This document shows, piece after piece, positions 18,611 to 28,033 of a stretch of 64,000 nt of DNA. How positions within the stretch are numbered: the first letter of the stretch is position 1; each line of letters opens with the position of its first letter. Location: positions 26,846 through 90,845 of the forward strand of contig NZ_CANMZV010000019.1 of NCBI RefSeq assembly GCF_947502415.1, read 5' to 3'. A program made the position numbers and the translations under genes. This DNA comes from an uncultured Photobacterium sp. (GTDB lineage Bacteria; Pseudomonadota; Gammaproteobacteria; Enterobacterales; Vibrionaceae). The notes beneath the pieces were generated by a model. The model saw nothing but the letters and a program-made list of their open reading frames with translations. It did no database searches and was not told the DNA's origin.

Positions 18611-19006
18611 TTAAACCTTAAAGTGGCCTTCAGTATCTGTTGTTATCTCTTTGGGATTAGCCCCATATTCATTACTTCCATAATTACCATCTAAAACAAA
18701 GAAATATATTAAGATCAGCACACCTATTAACGGAATAAAAGCGATTAACATCCACCACCCTGTTCTTCCGGTATCATGTAAGCGACGAACACCAACAGCA
18801 ATCGTAGGAATGAGTACAGCAAATGAGTAGATAGAACCTATAAGACCTGCACCTTCTATAGAACCAGGCGTTGCCAACGCGTTATCAACAAAACTCAACA
18901 CAATACTGATAATTGCATTAATCAAAAAAAAGTACCAATACTCTTTTCTACGGGCTCTTCCATTAAAAACAGCATAATTTTTTAGGACATGAAGATACCA
19001 ATTCAT
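18611..19006 (-). CDS. DUF805 inner-membrane protein
   Basis: 131 residues with three or four helices. Family hallmarks: NWYLHVLKNYAVFNGRARRKEYW at the N-terminus (aromatic-rich, amphipathic) and VGVRRLHDTGRTGWWMLI in the third quarter. This is the YhaH/YhaI-like family, found widely in bacteria with no agreed function. It is monocistronic, between a secreted protein and a LysR regulator. Confidence 0.9.
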   Translation of the reverse strand: MNWYLHVLKNYAVFNGRARRKEYWYFFLINAIISIVLSFVDNALATPGSIEGAGLIGSIYSFAVLIPTIAVGVRRLHDTGRTGWWMLIAFIPLIGVLILIYFFVLDGNYGSNEYGANPKEITTDTEGHFKV

Positions 19007-19105
19007 TTCTTTACCTATTTACTGATATATTTTGACAATTATATCCATTAAATCAAAAAAAGCTTTGTTTTTAGTTGAACAACCTCAATAAATTACTATT
19101 AGCAC

Positions 19106-20008
19106 CTAAAAATAATAGTGTATTTCCAGGTAACGCTTACGAATGTGTTCAATTAACAACCGAATCTTTTGTGATGGCTGACGCGTATATGGATAAACAG
19201 CATATACACCGAGCTTTTTGCCGACTTGATCAGGAAACAAGTCAACCAATTGACCATCGATGAAATCATGATAAACAAGACAACGCGGTACATAAGCAAT
19301 ACCATAACCACCAAGTGCCGCTTTTCTCAAAGCCCCAGCATTATCTGTCGAAAAGTTACCCCTCACTCTCTGGATATAATTTCCTTGCTCCCCGATAAAC
19401 TCCCATTCAGATGCGCCTGTTGTCTGATAGGCATATTGAAGACAGTTATGATTGACCAAACCTTGAGGTGTATTCGGTTTGCCATACTTAGTAATATATG
19501 CAGGGGCGGCGCAAATTACCCACTGCGAGTCGAGAATATGCCGCGCAACCAAACTTGAATCTTCTAAATAACCTGTACGGATCACTAAGTCGTAACCATC
19601 TTCAACCAAATCGACGAACCGATTATCAAGAGACATATCCACTGTAATACCCGGGTGCATAGTACAAAACTCAGCGATAGCATCAGCCAAAAGCAAATCT
19701 CCAGATATCGTCGGTACAGATATTTTGACATGTCCGCTGACTTTTTCGCCATAACCACTCACCGCATCGATAGCTTCAATTGCTGCCTGCTTCACATTTT
19801 TCGCACCCAGATACAAAACTTTTCCTGCTTCACTAACCGTTAACTTTCGCGTCGTACGGTACAAAAGTTGTACCCCAAGATCGTCTTCCAGCCGGGCTAT
19901 TCGTTTGCTAACTACTGAGTTTGTAAGGGAGTTCTGTTCTGCAACCTTACTAAATGAACCACACTCAACCACCTGAGCAAAGAGAATTAAGTCGTCTGTT
20001 TTCGCCAT
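19106..20008 (-). CDS. LysR-family regulator, divergent from lldP
   Basis: 300 residues. Helix-turn-helix at about 18-37 (GSFSKVAEQNSLTNSVVSKR), followed by the linker helix RIARLEDDLGVQLLYRTTRK and a substrate-binding domain. It resembles the CrgA/DsdC-like LysR group. It is divergent from lldP with 154 bases between starts, the classic layout of a LysR regulator and its target, so it is a good candidate for lactate-dependent control. E. coli instead uses the GntR-type LldR, which I do not see here. Confidence 0.88.
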   Translation of the reverse strand: MAKTDDLILFAQVVECGSFSKVAEQNSLTNSVVSKRIARLEDDLGVQLLYRTTRKLTVSEAGKVLYLGAKNVKQAAIEAIDAVSGYGEKVSGHVKISVPTISGDLLLADAIAEFCTMHPGITVDMSLDNRFVDLVEDGYDLVIRTGYLEDSSLVARHILDSQWVICAAPAYITKYGKPNTPQGLVNHNCLQYAYQTTGASEWEFIGEQGNYIQRVRGNFSTDNAGALRKAALGGYGIAYVPRCLVYHDFIDGQLVDLFPDQVGKKLGVYAVYPYTRQPSQKIRLLIEHIRKRYLEIHYYF

Positions 20009-20162
20009 GATTTATCAACTTTTGGAATTAATCTTTTTCATTATTTCCCTATATCACGAAAAAATAAAGCGCTAATGTCACACAGCGTTAACAAGCACCC
20101 TACAATCCATAACAACCCTTAGAAAGCTAGACAAGAAACATCTGTACGAAGGAAGTACTACC

Positions 20163-21857
20163 ATGAATGAAACTCTACTAGCGTTAATCGCCTTTTCACC
20201 CATAGTGGTCGCTGCGGTTCTACTGGTCGGCCTGAACTGGCCAGCTAAACGAGCTATGCCCGTGGCCTTTATTCTTACTGTTGGCATCGCCCTGCTGTTC
20301 TGGGACATGTCAGTAACTCGAGTTTTCGCTTCAACCCTGCAAGGACTTGCCATAACAGTCGCTGTGCTCTGGATTGTTTTCGGTGCCATTTTCCTCCTTA
20401 ATACCCTCAAACACACAGGTGCGATTGCCACTATCCGAAGCGGTTTTACCGATATATCCACCGACCGCCGAGTTCAGGCCATCATTATTGCCTGGTGCTT
20501 CGGTTCATTTATCGAAGGTGCTTCAGGGTTTGGTACGCCAGCAGCTATCGCCGCTCCCCTTTTAGTCGCTATCGGTTTTCCGGCACTGGCTGCTGTTGTG
20601 ATGGGTATGATGATTCAGTCCACACCGGTATCATTCGGTGCAGTCGGCACACCTATCATTGTTGGCGTTAACAAAGGCCTAGATACTCATAATATTACTG
20701 AATCCCTGATTGCTAACGGCTCAACCTGGGATATCTACCTGCAACAGATCACCACCAATGTTGCACTGATCCACGCAACTGTCGGTACACTGATGCCCGT
20801 ACTGATGGCAATGATGTTGACCCGTTTCTTCGGTAAGAACAAGAGCTGGAAAGAAGGGCTCGAAATCCTGCCATTTGCAATTTTCGCCGGTCTTGCTTTC
20901 ACCATTCCTTATGCCCTGACCGGTGTCTTCCTGGGGCCTGAGTTCCCGTCACTGATCGGTGGACTGGTAGGTCTGGCTATCGTGGTTGTAGCTGCTAAGA
21001 AAGAGTTCCTAGTACCAAAGAACCACTGGGACTTTGAAAGTGAAGACAAGTGGCCGGAAGAGTGGCTGGGTTCTCTGAAAATGGACCTAAGCGAGGATGA
21101 GAAAAAGCCAATGAACATGGCGCTGGCATGGGCTCCGTATGTACTGCTAGCTGTAATACTGGTTGCCAGCCGTGTAAGTGCTGATTTCAAAGGGTTCCTC
21201 GTTGGTATCAGCCTGTCATTTAGCAACATCCTGGGAGAAACCGGTGTTAGTGCGGCTATTCAGCCCCTGTACCTACCTGGTGGTATCCTGGTATTCGTGG
21301 CATTGCTGGCAGTACTGCTGCAATCACGTAAAGCTGCGCCTCTGGTTAAAGCCTTCGGCGAATCTAGTAAAACACTGATTGGTGCTGGCTTCGTACTAGT
21401 ATTCACTATCCCGATGGTCCGTATCTTCATCAACTCCGGTGTTAACGCCGCTGACCTTGCCAGTATGCCGGTAACAACAGCTAACTTCGCCTCAGACCTT
21501 GTCGGTGATTTCTTCCCAGCACTGAGTGCAACAATCGGTGCGCTGGGTGCCTTCATCGCGGGCTCAAATACCGTATCAAACATGATGTTCAGCCAGTTCC
21601 AGTTTGAAGTTGCTCAAACCCTGACGATCTCAAGTGCCGCGGTTGTTGCCTTACAGGCTGTAGGAGCAGCTGCAGGTAACATGATTGCCATCCACAACGT
21701 GGTAGCCGCATCCGCTACTGTCGGCCTGCTTGGACGAGAAGGTGCCACCCTGCGCAAGACGGTTATCCCGACATTCTACTACCTGGTTGTCACCGGTTTG
21801 ATTGGTCTGTCTATCATCTATGGCTTCCATATCACCGATGCCCTGATGACGAAGTGA
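20163..21857 (+). CDS. lldP: L-lactate permease LldP
   Basis: 564 residues with about 13-14 hydrophobic helices. Family segments: [21 protein letters not shown] near 115-135, and [18 protein letters not shown] near 463-480. This is the LctP family, a proton symporter for L- and D-lactate and glycolate at the inner membrane. AAGGAAG precedes the start. First gene of lldP-lutABC; 136 bases separate it from lutA, so the two may be cotranscribed or lutA may have its own promoter. Confidence 0.93.
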   Translation: MNETLLALIAFSPIVVAAVLLVGLNWPAKRAMPVAFILTVGIALLFWDMSVTRVFASTLQGLAITVAVLWIVFGAIFLLNTLKHTGAIATIRSGFTDISTDRRVQAIIIAWCFGSFIEGASGFGTPAAIAAPLLVAIGFPALAAVVMGMMIQSTPVSFGAVGTPIIVGVNKGLDTHNITESLIANGSTWDIYLQQITTNVALIHATVGTLMPVLMAMMLTRFFGKNKSWKEGLEILPFAIFAGLAFTIPYALTGVFLGPEFPSLIGGLVGLAIVVVAAKKEFLVPKNHWDFESEDKWPEEWLGSLKMDLSEDEKKPMNMALAWAPYVLLAVILVASRVSADFKGFLVGISLSFSNILGETGVSAAIQPLYLPGGILVFVALLAVLLQSRKAAPLVKAFGESSKTLIGAGFVLVFTIPMVRIFINSGVNAADLASMPVTTANFASDLVGDFFPALSATIGALGAFIAGSNTVSNMMFSQFQFEVAQTLTISSAAVVALQAVGAAAGNMIAIHNVVAASATVGLLGREGATLRKTVIPTFYYLVVTGLIGLSIIYGFHITDALMTK

Positions 21858-21993
21858 TAACACAGCCCATAATTAAGTGAGCAAATAACGATTAGCAACA
21901 CTGCTATTTCATTCGGCAAGGATCAACAGAATGACTGGTAACCTGCATTCTGCCTGCCGGATGAAATAGTCAACTGCTTTCAAGGAGTCCAAG

Positions 21994-22746
21994 ATGCGAA
22001 TCTACCCTGCCAAGCCGGAGAAAGTATACTTTTACGCAACTTGCCTGATCGATATGTTCGATCCGGAAGCCGGTCTTGATGCCATAACGCTGTTGGAACA
22101 GCAGGGACTCGAGGTCATCTTCATCGAAAAACAAACCTGCTGCGGCCAGCCGGCTTACAGCTCCGGCTATGACGAAGAAGCCAAGCAGGTTGCCCTGAGT
22201 CAAATGGCACTATTTGAAGAAAGCTGGCCTGTTATCGTCCTCTCTGGCTCCTGTGGCGGTATGATGCACCATCATTATCGTCGCCTGTTCAAAGGAGACC
22301 ACAACCAGCACCAGGTCGACAGCTTCTGCGACCGTGTTTTTGAACTAACCGAGTTTCTTGTCAATGTCTGCCGAGTCAAATTAACTGACACCGGTGAAGC
22401 AACCTCTGTTGTTATGCATACATCCTGCGCAGCCCGCCGGGAAATGAATGTTCACATTACTGCAACAGAGCTTCTCAACCAGCTCGATAACGTCGAATTA
22501 CGGGAACAAGCCTACGAAAGCGAATGCTGTGGCTTTGGCGGTACTTTTGCTGTGCGCCACCCGAACATCAGTCAGGCAATGGTCGAGGACAAGACCCGCC
22601 ACCTTTCAGATACCAAAGCCGATCAGCTTGTCAGCGCAGACTGGGGGTGCCTACTCAATATCAACGGCGCTCTCGAATATCAGGGCAAGTCAATGCATGG
22701 CCGCCACCTTGCCAGCTTTTTACTGGAAAGAACAGGAGGGAAATAA
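21994..22746 (+). CDS. lutA: Lactate utilisation protein LutA (LldE)
   Basis: 250 residues consisting of two CCG domains, seen as TCCGQPAYSSG and ECCGFGGTFAV, each cysteine-rich region of the heterodisulfide-reductase type that binds an unusual Fe-S cluster. With LutB and LutC it forms the flavin-independent L-lactate dehydrogenase complex known from Bacillus, Shewanella and Campylobacter. Start ATG follows AAGGAG. Two bases separate its stop from lutB. Confidence 0.92.
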   Translation: MRIYPAKPEKVYFYATCLIDMFDPEAGLDAITLLEQQGLEVIFIEKQTCCGQPAYSSGYDEEAKQVALSQMALFEESWPVIVLSGSCGGMMHHHYRRLFKGDHNQHQVDSFCDRVFELTEFLVNVCRVKLTDTGEATSVVMHTSCAARREMNVHITATELLNQLDNVELREQAYESECCGFGGTFAVRHPNISQAMVEDKTRHLSDTKADQLVSADWGCLLNINGALEYQGKSMHGRHLASFLLERTGGK

Positions 22747-22748
22747 CC

Positions 22749-24179
22749 ATGACTGATCAAACAAACGGTCAAGGACCACAGTTCTTCCACCAGCAAGCCA
22801 AATCCGCTTTAGAAGACCAACAGCTAAGACAAAACTTTCGTGGAGCAATGGACTACCTGCGTGACAAACGCCGGGCTGCATTCCCCGATAGCAATGAAGA
22901 GAAAAATATCCGGGATGTAGCCGAAGCTATCCGCCAGCGCTGCCTGAGTAAATTGCCTGATCTGCTGGAACAACTGGAAGAAAATTGTAAGAACAACGGT
23001 ATCCAGGTTCACTGGGCCGAAGATGCCGAGCAGGCCAATTTCATTATTGCCAATATCGCCCGCCTGCACAGTGCAAAAATGATTGTCAAAGGCAAATCAA
23101 TGGTGAGCGAAGAGATTGAGCTCAACCACGAAATGGAAAAAATCGGTATCGAATGCCTTGAGAGTGATATGGGCGAATATATCGTTCAGCTTGATGGTGA
23201 CAAACCGTCCCATATCATCATGCCGGCTATCCATAAAAATAAGCAGGAAGTCAGCGATACCTTCGAACATAACCTCGATAATTTCACCCCTACCCTTGAC
23301 GTTGATTCACTGATCCAGACCGGTCGCTCCAGATTGCGGGAAAAATTCCGCGATGCCGAAATCGGGCTGTCCGGTGTCAACTTTGCGGTTGCAGAAACAG
23401 GTACCCTTTGCCTGGTAGAAAACGAAGGCAATGGCCGAATGTGTACCACGGTGCCTAACGTCCATATCGCAATAACCGGCATCGAAAAGGTCGTGGAGTT
23501 TCTATCTGATGTTCCGCCTCTCTACAGCGCTCTCACTCGCTCGGCAACAGGTCAGGCAATCACAACTTATTTCAATATGATCAGCTCTCCTCGACGCGAA
23601 GGCGAGCTCGATGGCCCGGAAGAAGTGCACCTGGTACTGCTTGATAATGGTCGCTCACAAGCCTACCGTGACGAGGAAATGCGTAAAACGCTGCAATGTA
23701 TCCGCTGTGGTGCCTGCATGAACCATTGCCCGGTTTACACCCGAGTCGGAGGCCATGCCTACGGTACCGTGTATCCCGGCCCGATAGGCAAAATTATCTC
23801 TCCTCACCTGATGGGGTTAAAACAAACTAAAGATTTGGTTACAGCTTCCAGCCTTTGCGGAGCCTGCGGCGAAGTCTGTCCTGTTAGGATTCCAATCCCT
23901 GAGTTACTACAACGGCTACGCTACGAAGCAAAAAATCCGCCGAAAGCAGGCAACGATGAAATTGATGGTCAGGCAGCAGCTGCCAATCAAGCAGAAAAAA
24001 TGGCAATGAAAGGTTTTGCCTATGCCGCTACTCATCCATCGCTTTACCACACAGGAACATTCGCTGCTACCAAGTTAAAAGCTCTGATACCAAGCAAGCT
24101 TGGCCCGTGGACTCAGTGCCGAACAGCACCAAAGCCTGCCAGTAAGACCCTGCACCAGCTAATCAAATCGCGGAAATAA
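22749..24179 (+). CDS. lutB: Iron-sulfur lactate dehydrogenase subunit LutB (LldF)
   Basis: 476 residues from ATG 22749, chosen for its strong GGAGG site and family N-terminus; the frame stays open 225 bases upstream, overlapping lutA, but that part is not coding. A DUF162/LUD domain spans about 60-300. Two ferredoxin motifs follow: CIRCGACMNHCP and CGACGEVCP. It passes electrons from lactate to the quinone pool. It lies in tight series with lutA and lutC. Confidence 0.93.
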   Translation: MTDQTNGQGPQFFHQQAKSALEDQQLRQNFRGAMDYLRDKRRAAFPDSNEEKNIRDVAEAIRQRCLSKLPDLLEQLEENCKNNGIQVHWAEDAEQANFIIANIARLHSAKMIVKGKSMVSEEIELNHEMEKIGIECLESDMGEYIVQLDGDKPSHIIMPAIHKNKQEVSDTFEHNLDNFTPTLDVDSLIQTGRSRLREKFRDAEIGLSGVNFAVAETGTLCLVENEGNGRMCTTVPNVHIAITGIEKVVEFLSDVPPLYSALTRSATGQAITTYFNMISSPRREGELDGPEEVHLVLLDNGRSQAYRDEEMRKTLQCIRCGACMNHCPVYTRVGGHAYGTVYPGPIGKIISPHLMGLKQTKDLVTASSLCGACGEVCPVRIPIPELLQRLRYEAKNPPKAGNDEIDGQAAAANQAEKMAMKGFAYAATHPSLYHTGTFAATKLKALIPSKLGPWTQCRTAPKPASKTLHQLIKSRK

Positions 24180-24189
24180 GGAGAGAACT

Positions 24190-24840
24190 ATGAACCCTGC
24201 CCGTACAACTATTCTGTCTCGCCTCCGTGAAGCCGGCGCCCATCCGCTCAGCTCTGATGATCATTGTTATCATCCCTGGCAATCAGATTCTGAACAGGAT
24301 ATCGAACAGCGCTTCGTCGAAGGGCTCGTCGCAAGCCACGCCGAGGTCATCAGCACCAAAGCCGAACTACTTGAAAATGTTTTAAATGAAGTTATTAGCT
24401 CCAAGCAGCTTAACCGTATTGCAATCGGTTCCGACGGCGAATTCATCCAAAAGATACAACAAGCCTCGCAACAAAATGAATCAATCGTTTTTGACCGCGA
24501 TATTACTGAGTGGAAAAACGATCTTTTCGGACAGGTTGATGCTGGTATCACCCACTGCCTGGCAGGGATTGCCGATACAGGTACACTCATTTTATGGCCG
24601 GGTACTGACGAGCCACGGACGTTGTCCTTAGTACCGCCAACCCATATTGCACTGATTAAACGCTCGACGCTGATAAGCAATTTTGCCGAATTAATACAAA
24701 AACAATCATGGCATATCGGAATGCCAACCAACGCGATTTTGGTATCCGGCCCTTCAAAAACGGCTGATATTCAACAAACGTTGGCCTATGGTGCCCACGG
24801 GCCTAAAGAGTTAATCGTTATTTTGATAGAGGATAAGTAA
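24190..24840 (+). CDS. lutC: Lactate utilisation protein LutC (LldG)
   Basis: 216 residues of the LUD (DUF162) fold without Fe-S motifs. Family segments include DAGITHCLAGIADTGTLILWPG and ending GAHGPKELIVILI. Third subunit of the LutABC complex. AGGAGAGA precedes the start, 10 bases after the lutB stop. No lldD-type flavoprotein follows, so lactate oxidation appears to rest on LutABC. A separate D-lactate enzyme (Dld-II) is often next to this set in Shewanella and is absent here. Confidence 0.92.
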   Translation: MNPARTTILSRLREAGAHPLSSDDHCYHPWQSDSEQDIEQRFVEGLVASHAEVISTKAELLENVLNEVISSKQLNRIAIGSDGEFIQKIQQASQQNESIVFDRDITEWKNDLFGQVDAGITHCLAGIADTGTLILWPGTDEPRTLSLVPPTHIALIKRSTLISNFAELIQKQSWHIGMPTNAILVSGPSKTADIQQTLAYGAHGPKELIVILIEDK

Positions 24841-24902
24841 CACAAGGAGGTTCTTTTAATATTCATGATGTTTGTTCATATATCCAATCCCCTGTAGCTT
24901 GA

Positions 24903-24941
24903 AGCGCTCCCGGTGTTCGGTGAGCGCATTTTCCATTTTTT
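24903..24941 (+). terminator. Terminator of the lut operon
   Basis: Arms GCGCTC (24904-24909) and GAGCGC (24922-24927) with inner CCGG-type pairing, then ATTTTCCATTTTTT. About 65 bases after lutC. Confidence 0.7.
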
Positions 24942-25135
24942 AACGATTAACGCTATACAAAACCAGCCGAAGACGTGCAGATAAGTTGCTATGGTCAAGA
25001 AGAAAAAACAAGAAAATCAAAAGTAGACAAAAATCACATTACGCGATTTTTAGCCTAACCTAATTAATATAGAAAAGCGCATTAATATGCATATGCAAGA
25101 ACCGCCAGGAAGTTCAAAAAGAAAAGGAATTTACT

Positions 25136-25384
25136 ATGTCGGATAAACACGATACCGAAAAAAGCTACACGCTAAACTTTTCTGGAACTTGCCAGCATTG
25201 CGGTAATGCAACCTTAATCCATGTTCTTGAGTATAACCTCCAAACTTGTGCATTCTGTCATAAACCGCAGACCGAAAAAATCACGACTCAAACAGTGAGT
25301 AACCAAATAGCTTCAGAGGAAGATGAACATATCAACAATGCACCAATGACAGAAGATACAGGCCTCAATAAAGTTTCACCCTAA
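25136..25384 (+). CDS. Small zinc-ribbon protein, unknown function
   Basis: 82 residues. Two CxxC pairs, CQHC (about 19-22) and CAFC (about 37-40), are spaced like a small zinc ribbon. The rest is acidic and likely disordered. AAAAGGAA lies before the ATG. The last 20 bases overlap the convergent gene. I do not recognise the family. The start and the cysteine spacing argue that it is a real gene. Confidence 0.6.
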   Translation: MSDKHDTEKSYTLNFSGTCQHCGNATLIHVLEYNLQTCAFCHKPQTEKITTQTVSNQIASEEDEHINNAPMTEDTGLNKVSP

Positions 25385-25640
25385 CGACTTTCATTACTTC
25401 GAGTTCAAATCCAGCAACCTGTTCTATTGACGGGTAGTAGGTCATGTTTACTTTTGCCCCTTTCAGGCTTTTGTATTTTTTCTTACGTTTGAATTTAAAT
25501 GGCGCATCGCAGCCTTCAATCATCAGAATATGAAGAATCCACTCCCCTTCCTCACGTTGAATATGGGATGTCACTTTCACGCCTTCGGAATGAACCAGAT
25601 TTTGATGATTCTGCAATAATTTATCGACGGGAGACTTCAT
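25365..25640 (-). CDS. Small conserved-looking hypothetical protein
   Basis: 91 residues, basic, mixed alpha/beta by eye: LVHSEGVKVTSHIQREEGEW, then FKFKRKKKYKSLKGAKVNMTYYPS. No membrane segment or signal. I do not recognise the fold. It overlaps the zinc-ribbon gene tail to tail by 20 bases, so the two transcripts would be complementary at their 3' ends. ATG preceded by AGAAGA. Confidence 0.6.
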   Translation of the reverse strand: MKSPVDKLLQNHQNLVHSEGVKVTSHIQREEGEWILHILMIEGCDAPFKFKRKKKYKSLKGAKVNMTYYPSIEQVAGFELEVMKVVRVKLY

Positions 25641-25953
25641 ATTCTTCTCTTATTCTGATGAAACGAAATACCGAATGAAATCCTAAATGAAACAATGGCC
25701 CAGCAGCAAGCTGTTATTACGAAAAAGAGATTTGCAATAGGTCGGGATAATTAGCTTCTCACTTTTAAGACATGCTCACTGTTTCCAGAGCGCTACTATT
25801 ACATTTGTCCTTAGGTCTTAGATGCAATAGCTAAGAATACCCGCGTTGCTGGGTTTTCTTCAGCCTCCAAACCAAAAACAGAGAGCCGAAGCTCTCTGTT
25901 TTGTCTTTTCTGTCACTGGCTATAAGTAACCAAAGATTAGCAAACTATTCCCG
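25641..25953. other. Intergenic region with terminator
   Basis: 313 bases between two minus-strand genes. It contains the transporter's terminator (25875-25902) and presumably the promoter of the 91-residue protein. Nothing else is seen. Confidence 0.5.
25875..25902 (-). terminator. Terminator of the nucleoside transporter gene
   Basis: Perfect 12-base arms AAAACAGAGAGC and GCTCTCTGTTTT around CGAA. On the minus strand it ends in TTTTTGG. Confidence 0.9.
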
Positions 25954-27177
25954 TTAGAATGACAGGAAAATACCCGCTAGCGTTGCACTCATCAAGTTTG
26001 ACAGTGTCGCTGCAAAAATTGCTTTCAGACCCAAACGTGCAATATCAGGACGACGGCTTGGTACAACGCCACCAAGGCCACCCATCAGCATAGCGATTGA
26101 AGTCAGGTTAGCAAAACCACATAGAGCAAAAGTAACGATTGCCTGAGAGTGTTCACTCAGCTGATCTTTCACTTCCATCAGGTCAGCAAAAGCAACAAAT
26201 TCATTTACAGCGATCTTCTTACCAATCAGGCTTGCTGCCACTGTTGCTTCAGACCAAGGCACACCGATCAGCCATGCCACTGGTGCAAAAATGTAACCGA
26301 AAAGAAGTTCCAGGCTTAGGTTTTCGATACCAATCCAAGTACCAAGGTGACCCAGACCGCCATTTAGCAATGCAATCAAACTAATGATAGATAGAAGACT
26401 CGCACCTACAGCCATCGCAATTTGCAGACCACTTAGCGCACCCTGAGATGCTGCATCAATAATATTAACTGGTGCACTTTCGTCTTCATCATCAACCTGA
26501 GGTTCTTCAGCCAGTTCTTCTGTCTGTGGAACCAGGATCTTCGCCATCATCAGGCCAGCAGGAGCAGACATAAAGCTTGCAGCGATCAGGTAGCTGATTT
26601 CAACACCAAGCCCCGCATAACCCACCAGTGTACCGCCAGCAACAGATGCCAGACCACCAACCATGACAGCAAATAGCTCAGAGCGGCTCATTTTTGCAAG
26701 GTATGGACGAACCACCAGCGGCGCTTCAACAGAACCAACAAAAATATTTGCAGTCGCGGACATAGATTCCGTACGGCTCGTTCCAAGCATACGCTGCAGC
26801 GCGCCGCCCATAACGCGGATCACCCACCCCATAACACCAACGTAATAAAGTACGCCGATTAATGAAGAGAAGAATACAATTGTCGGTAATACGTTAACGG
26901 CAAAGACAAAGCCAATCTTAAACCTCGCCAAATCACCGAACAGGAATTCAGAACCAACACGACCGAAGTCGATAACACCAGAGACGGCATTTGACACTGT
27001 GTTCAGAACTTCACGTCCAACAGGTACATACAAAATAAAACCTGCGAACACAATCTGGATAGCGAACGCCCCGCCAACAGCACGCCAGCTGATCGCACGA
27101 CGATTTTCCGAAAATAAAATTGCAACCGCAAAGAGTGAAACAATGCCTAAGATGCTGACCAGAAGCCCCATGGTCAT
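25954..27177 (-). CDS. Concentrative nucleoside transporter (CNT/NupC family)
   Basis: 407 residues, about 10 membrane segments. Family core segments: NIFVGSVEAPLVVRPYLAKMSRSELFAVM, with the conserved glutamate, and GLASVAGGTLVGYAGLG; a later NEFVAFADL is the conserved nucleoside-binding motif of re-entrant loop 2. It is a sodium- or proton-coupled nucleoside importer of the inner membrane. Length fits bacterial NupC. A polar insert rich in D/E (about 215-230) sits in a cytoplasmic loop. Monocistronic with a strong terminator. Confidence 0.92.
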   Translation of the reverse strand: MTMGLLVSILGIVSLFAVAILFSENRRAISWRAVGGAFAIQIVFAGFILYVPVGREVLNTVSNAVSGVIDFGRVGSEFLFGDLARFKIGFVFAVNVLPTIVFFSSLIGVLYYVGVMGWVIRVMGGALQRMLGTSRTESMSATANIFVGSVEAPLVVRPYLAKMSRSELFAVMVGGLASVAGGTLVGYAGLGVEISYLIAASFMSAPAGLMMAKILVPQTEELAEEPQVDDEDESAPVNIIDAASQGALSGLQIAMAVGASLLSIISLIALLNGGLGHLGTWIGIENLSLELLFGYIFAPVAWLIGVPWSEATVAASLIGKKIAVNEFVAFADLMEVKDQLSEHSQAIVTFALCGFANLTSIAMLMGGLGGVVPSRRPDIARLGLKAIFAATLSNLMSATLAGIFLSF

Positions 27178-27523
27178 TCTCCAATGTTAGTTAGTGTTTT
27201 AGTAAAACGATTGCGGCGGCATTTTATGGATTTTAAAAACTGTGACAAGCTTCAAAATGTTATGCAAATTTACAGGTTTGATACATTAACACGAAAACAT
27301 GCTGAAAATATCGTCAAAGCAAACGAAATCGGCATATTAGTTCCCGTGCGGGATACTGTTGTTACAGTTGTTGATAATAATGATAAAGATCACACTATTA
27401 GCCCTGTTTAATTTATGGCTATTTCGCCGATGCTTTGTAAATCATCCTCTACACTTGTCAATAAGATACTCATTACTGGGTTTCCAACAGCTTGCTGGCA
27501 ATATGCTAATACGGAGTGATTTC
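27178..27523. other. Divergent promoter region
   Basis: About 345 bases between the nucleoside transporter and the cytochrome c gene. A TGTGAC half-site (27240-27245) and GATCACAC (27388-27395) look like halves of CRP sites but are too far apart to be one site. Short frames here are not convincing. Confidence 0.4.
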
Positions 27524-27964
27524 ATGAAAAAACATCTAATACTAACAATGATCTTTTTTATGTTCGGACTCACTGGCTGTGAACAGGGGCCGCAAGGCTT
27601 TAGCCTACCACCTGGCGATCCGACACAAGGTGAGCAGGTTTTCCTGAACATGCAGTGTTTGAGTTGTCATACTATGGAAGGTTATGAGCGACCGGAAGCC
27701 TCTGAAGATCAGCTTTCCGTAAGTATTGGCGGGAAGGTTCAAAGCCTGAAGACATATGCGGAACTGGTGACATCCGTAATTAACCCGTCTCACCAAATCG
27801 CAAAAGGCTATGATGTTGAAAAAATTCAGGTATCCGGCGAATCTGTAATGCCGATTTACAATGACGTGATGACTGTCGACCAACTAGTGGATTTAATTAC
27901 CTTCCTTGAGTCCAAGTATGAGCTTGAACCCTATACGCAGACTAACTACATTATTTATCACTAG
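27524..27964 (+). CDS. Lipoprotein cytochrome c
   Basis: 146 residues from ATG 27524; ACGGAG lies 8 bases before it, and the open frame upstream to 27359 is not a gene. The signal ends in a lipobox LTGC with the lipidated cysteine at 19. A single haem site CLSCH is at 45-49. Methionine in SVMPIYN, about 73 residues on, is a likely sixth ligand. Short membrane-anchored monohaem cytochromes of this type carry electrons in the periplasm; the partner is not evident from neighbours. Confidence 0.85.
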   Translation: MKKHLILTMIFFMFGLTGCEQGPQGFSLPPGDPTQGEQVFLNMQCLSCHTMEGYERPEASEDQLSVSIGGKVQSLKTYAELVTSVINPSHQIAKGYDVEKIQVSGESVMPIYNDVMTVDQLVDLITFLESKYELEPYTQTNYIIYH

Positions 27965-27974
27965 AACTTCAATC

Positions 27975-28012
27975 AAGCAGCATGAAAAAGCCTTTGCTTT
28001 TCCATGCTGCTT
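27975..28012. terminator. Long hairpin between convergent genes
   Basis: Arms AAGCAGCATG (27975-27984) and CATGCTGCTT (28003-28012) are perfect, and inner AAAAG pairs with CTTTT. No T run follows on the plus strand; on the minus strand GATTGAAG follows. It may act as a terminator with help from loop stability. Confidence 0.55.
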
Positions 28013-28033
28013 GCAATTGCCACGTAAACAGGA

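Noticed and set aside
27184..27411. Short plus-strand frame between the nucleoside transporter and cytochrome genes
   Set aside because: Divergent promoter region; no support beyond being open.
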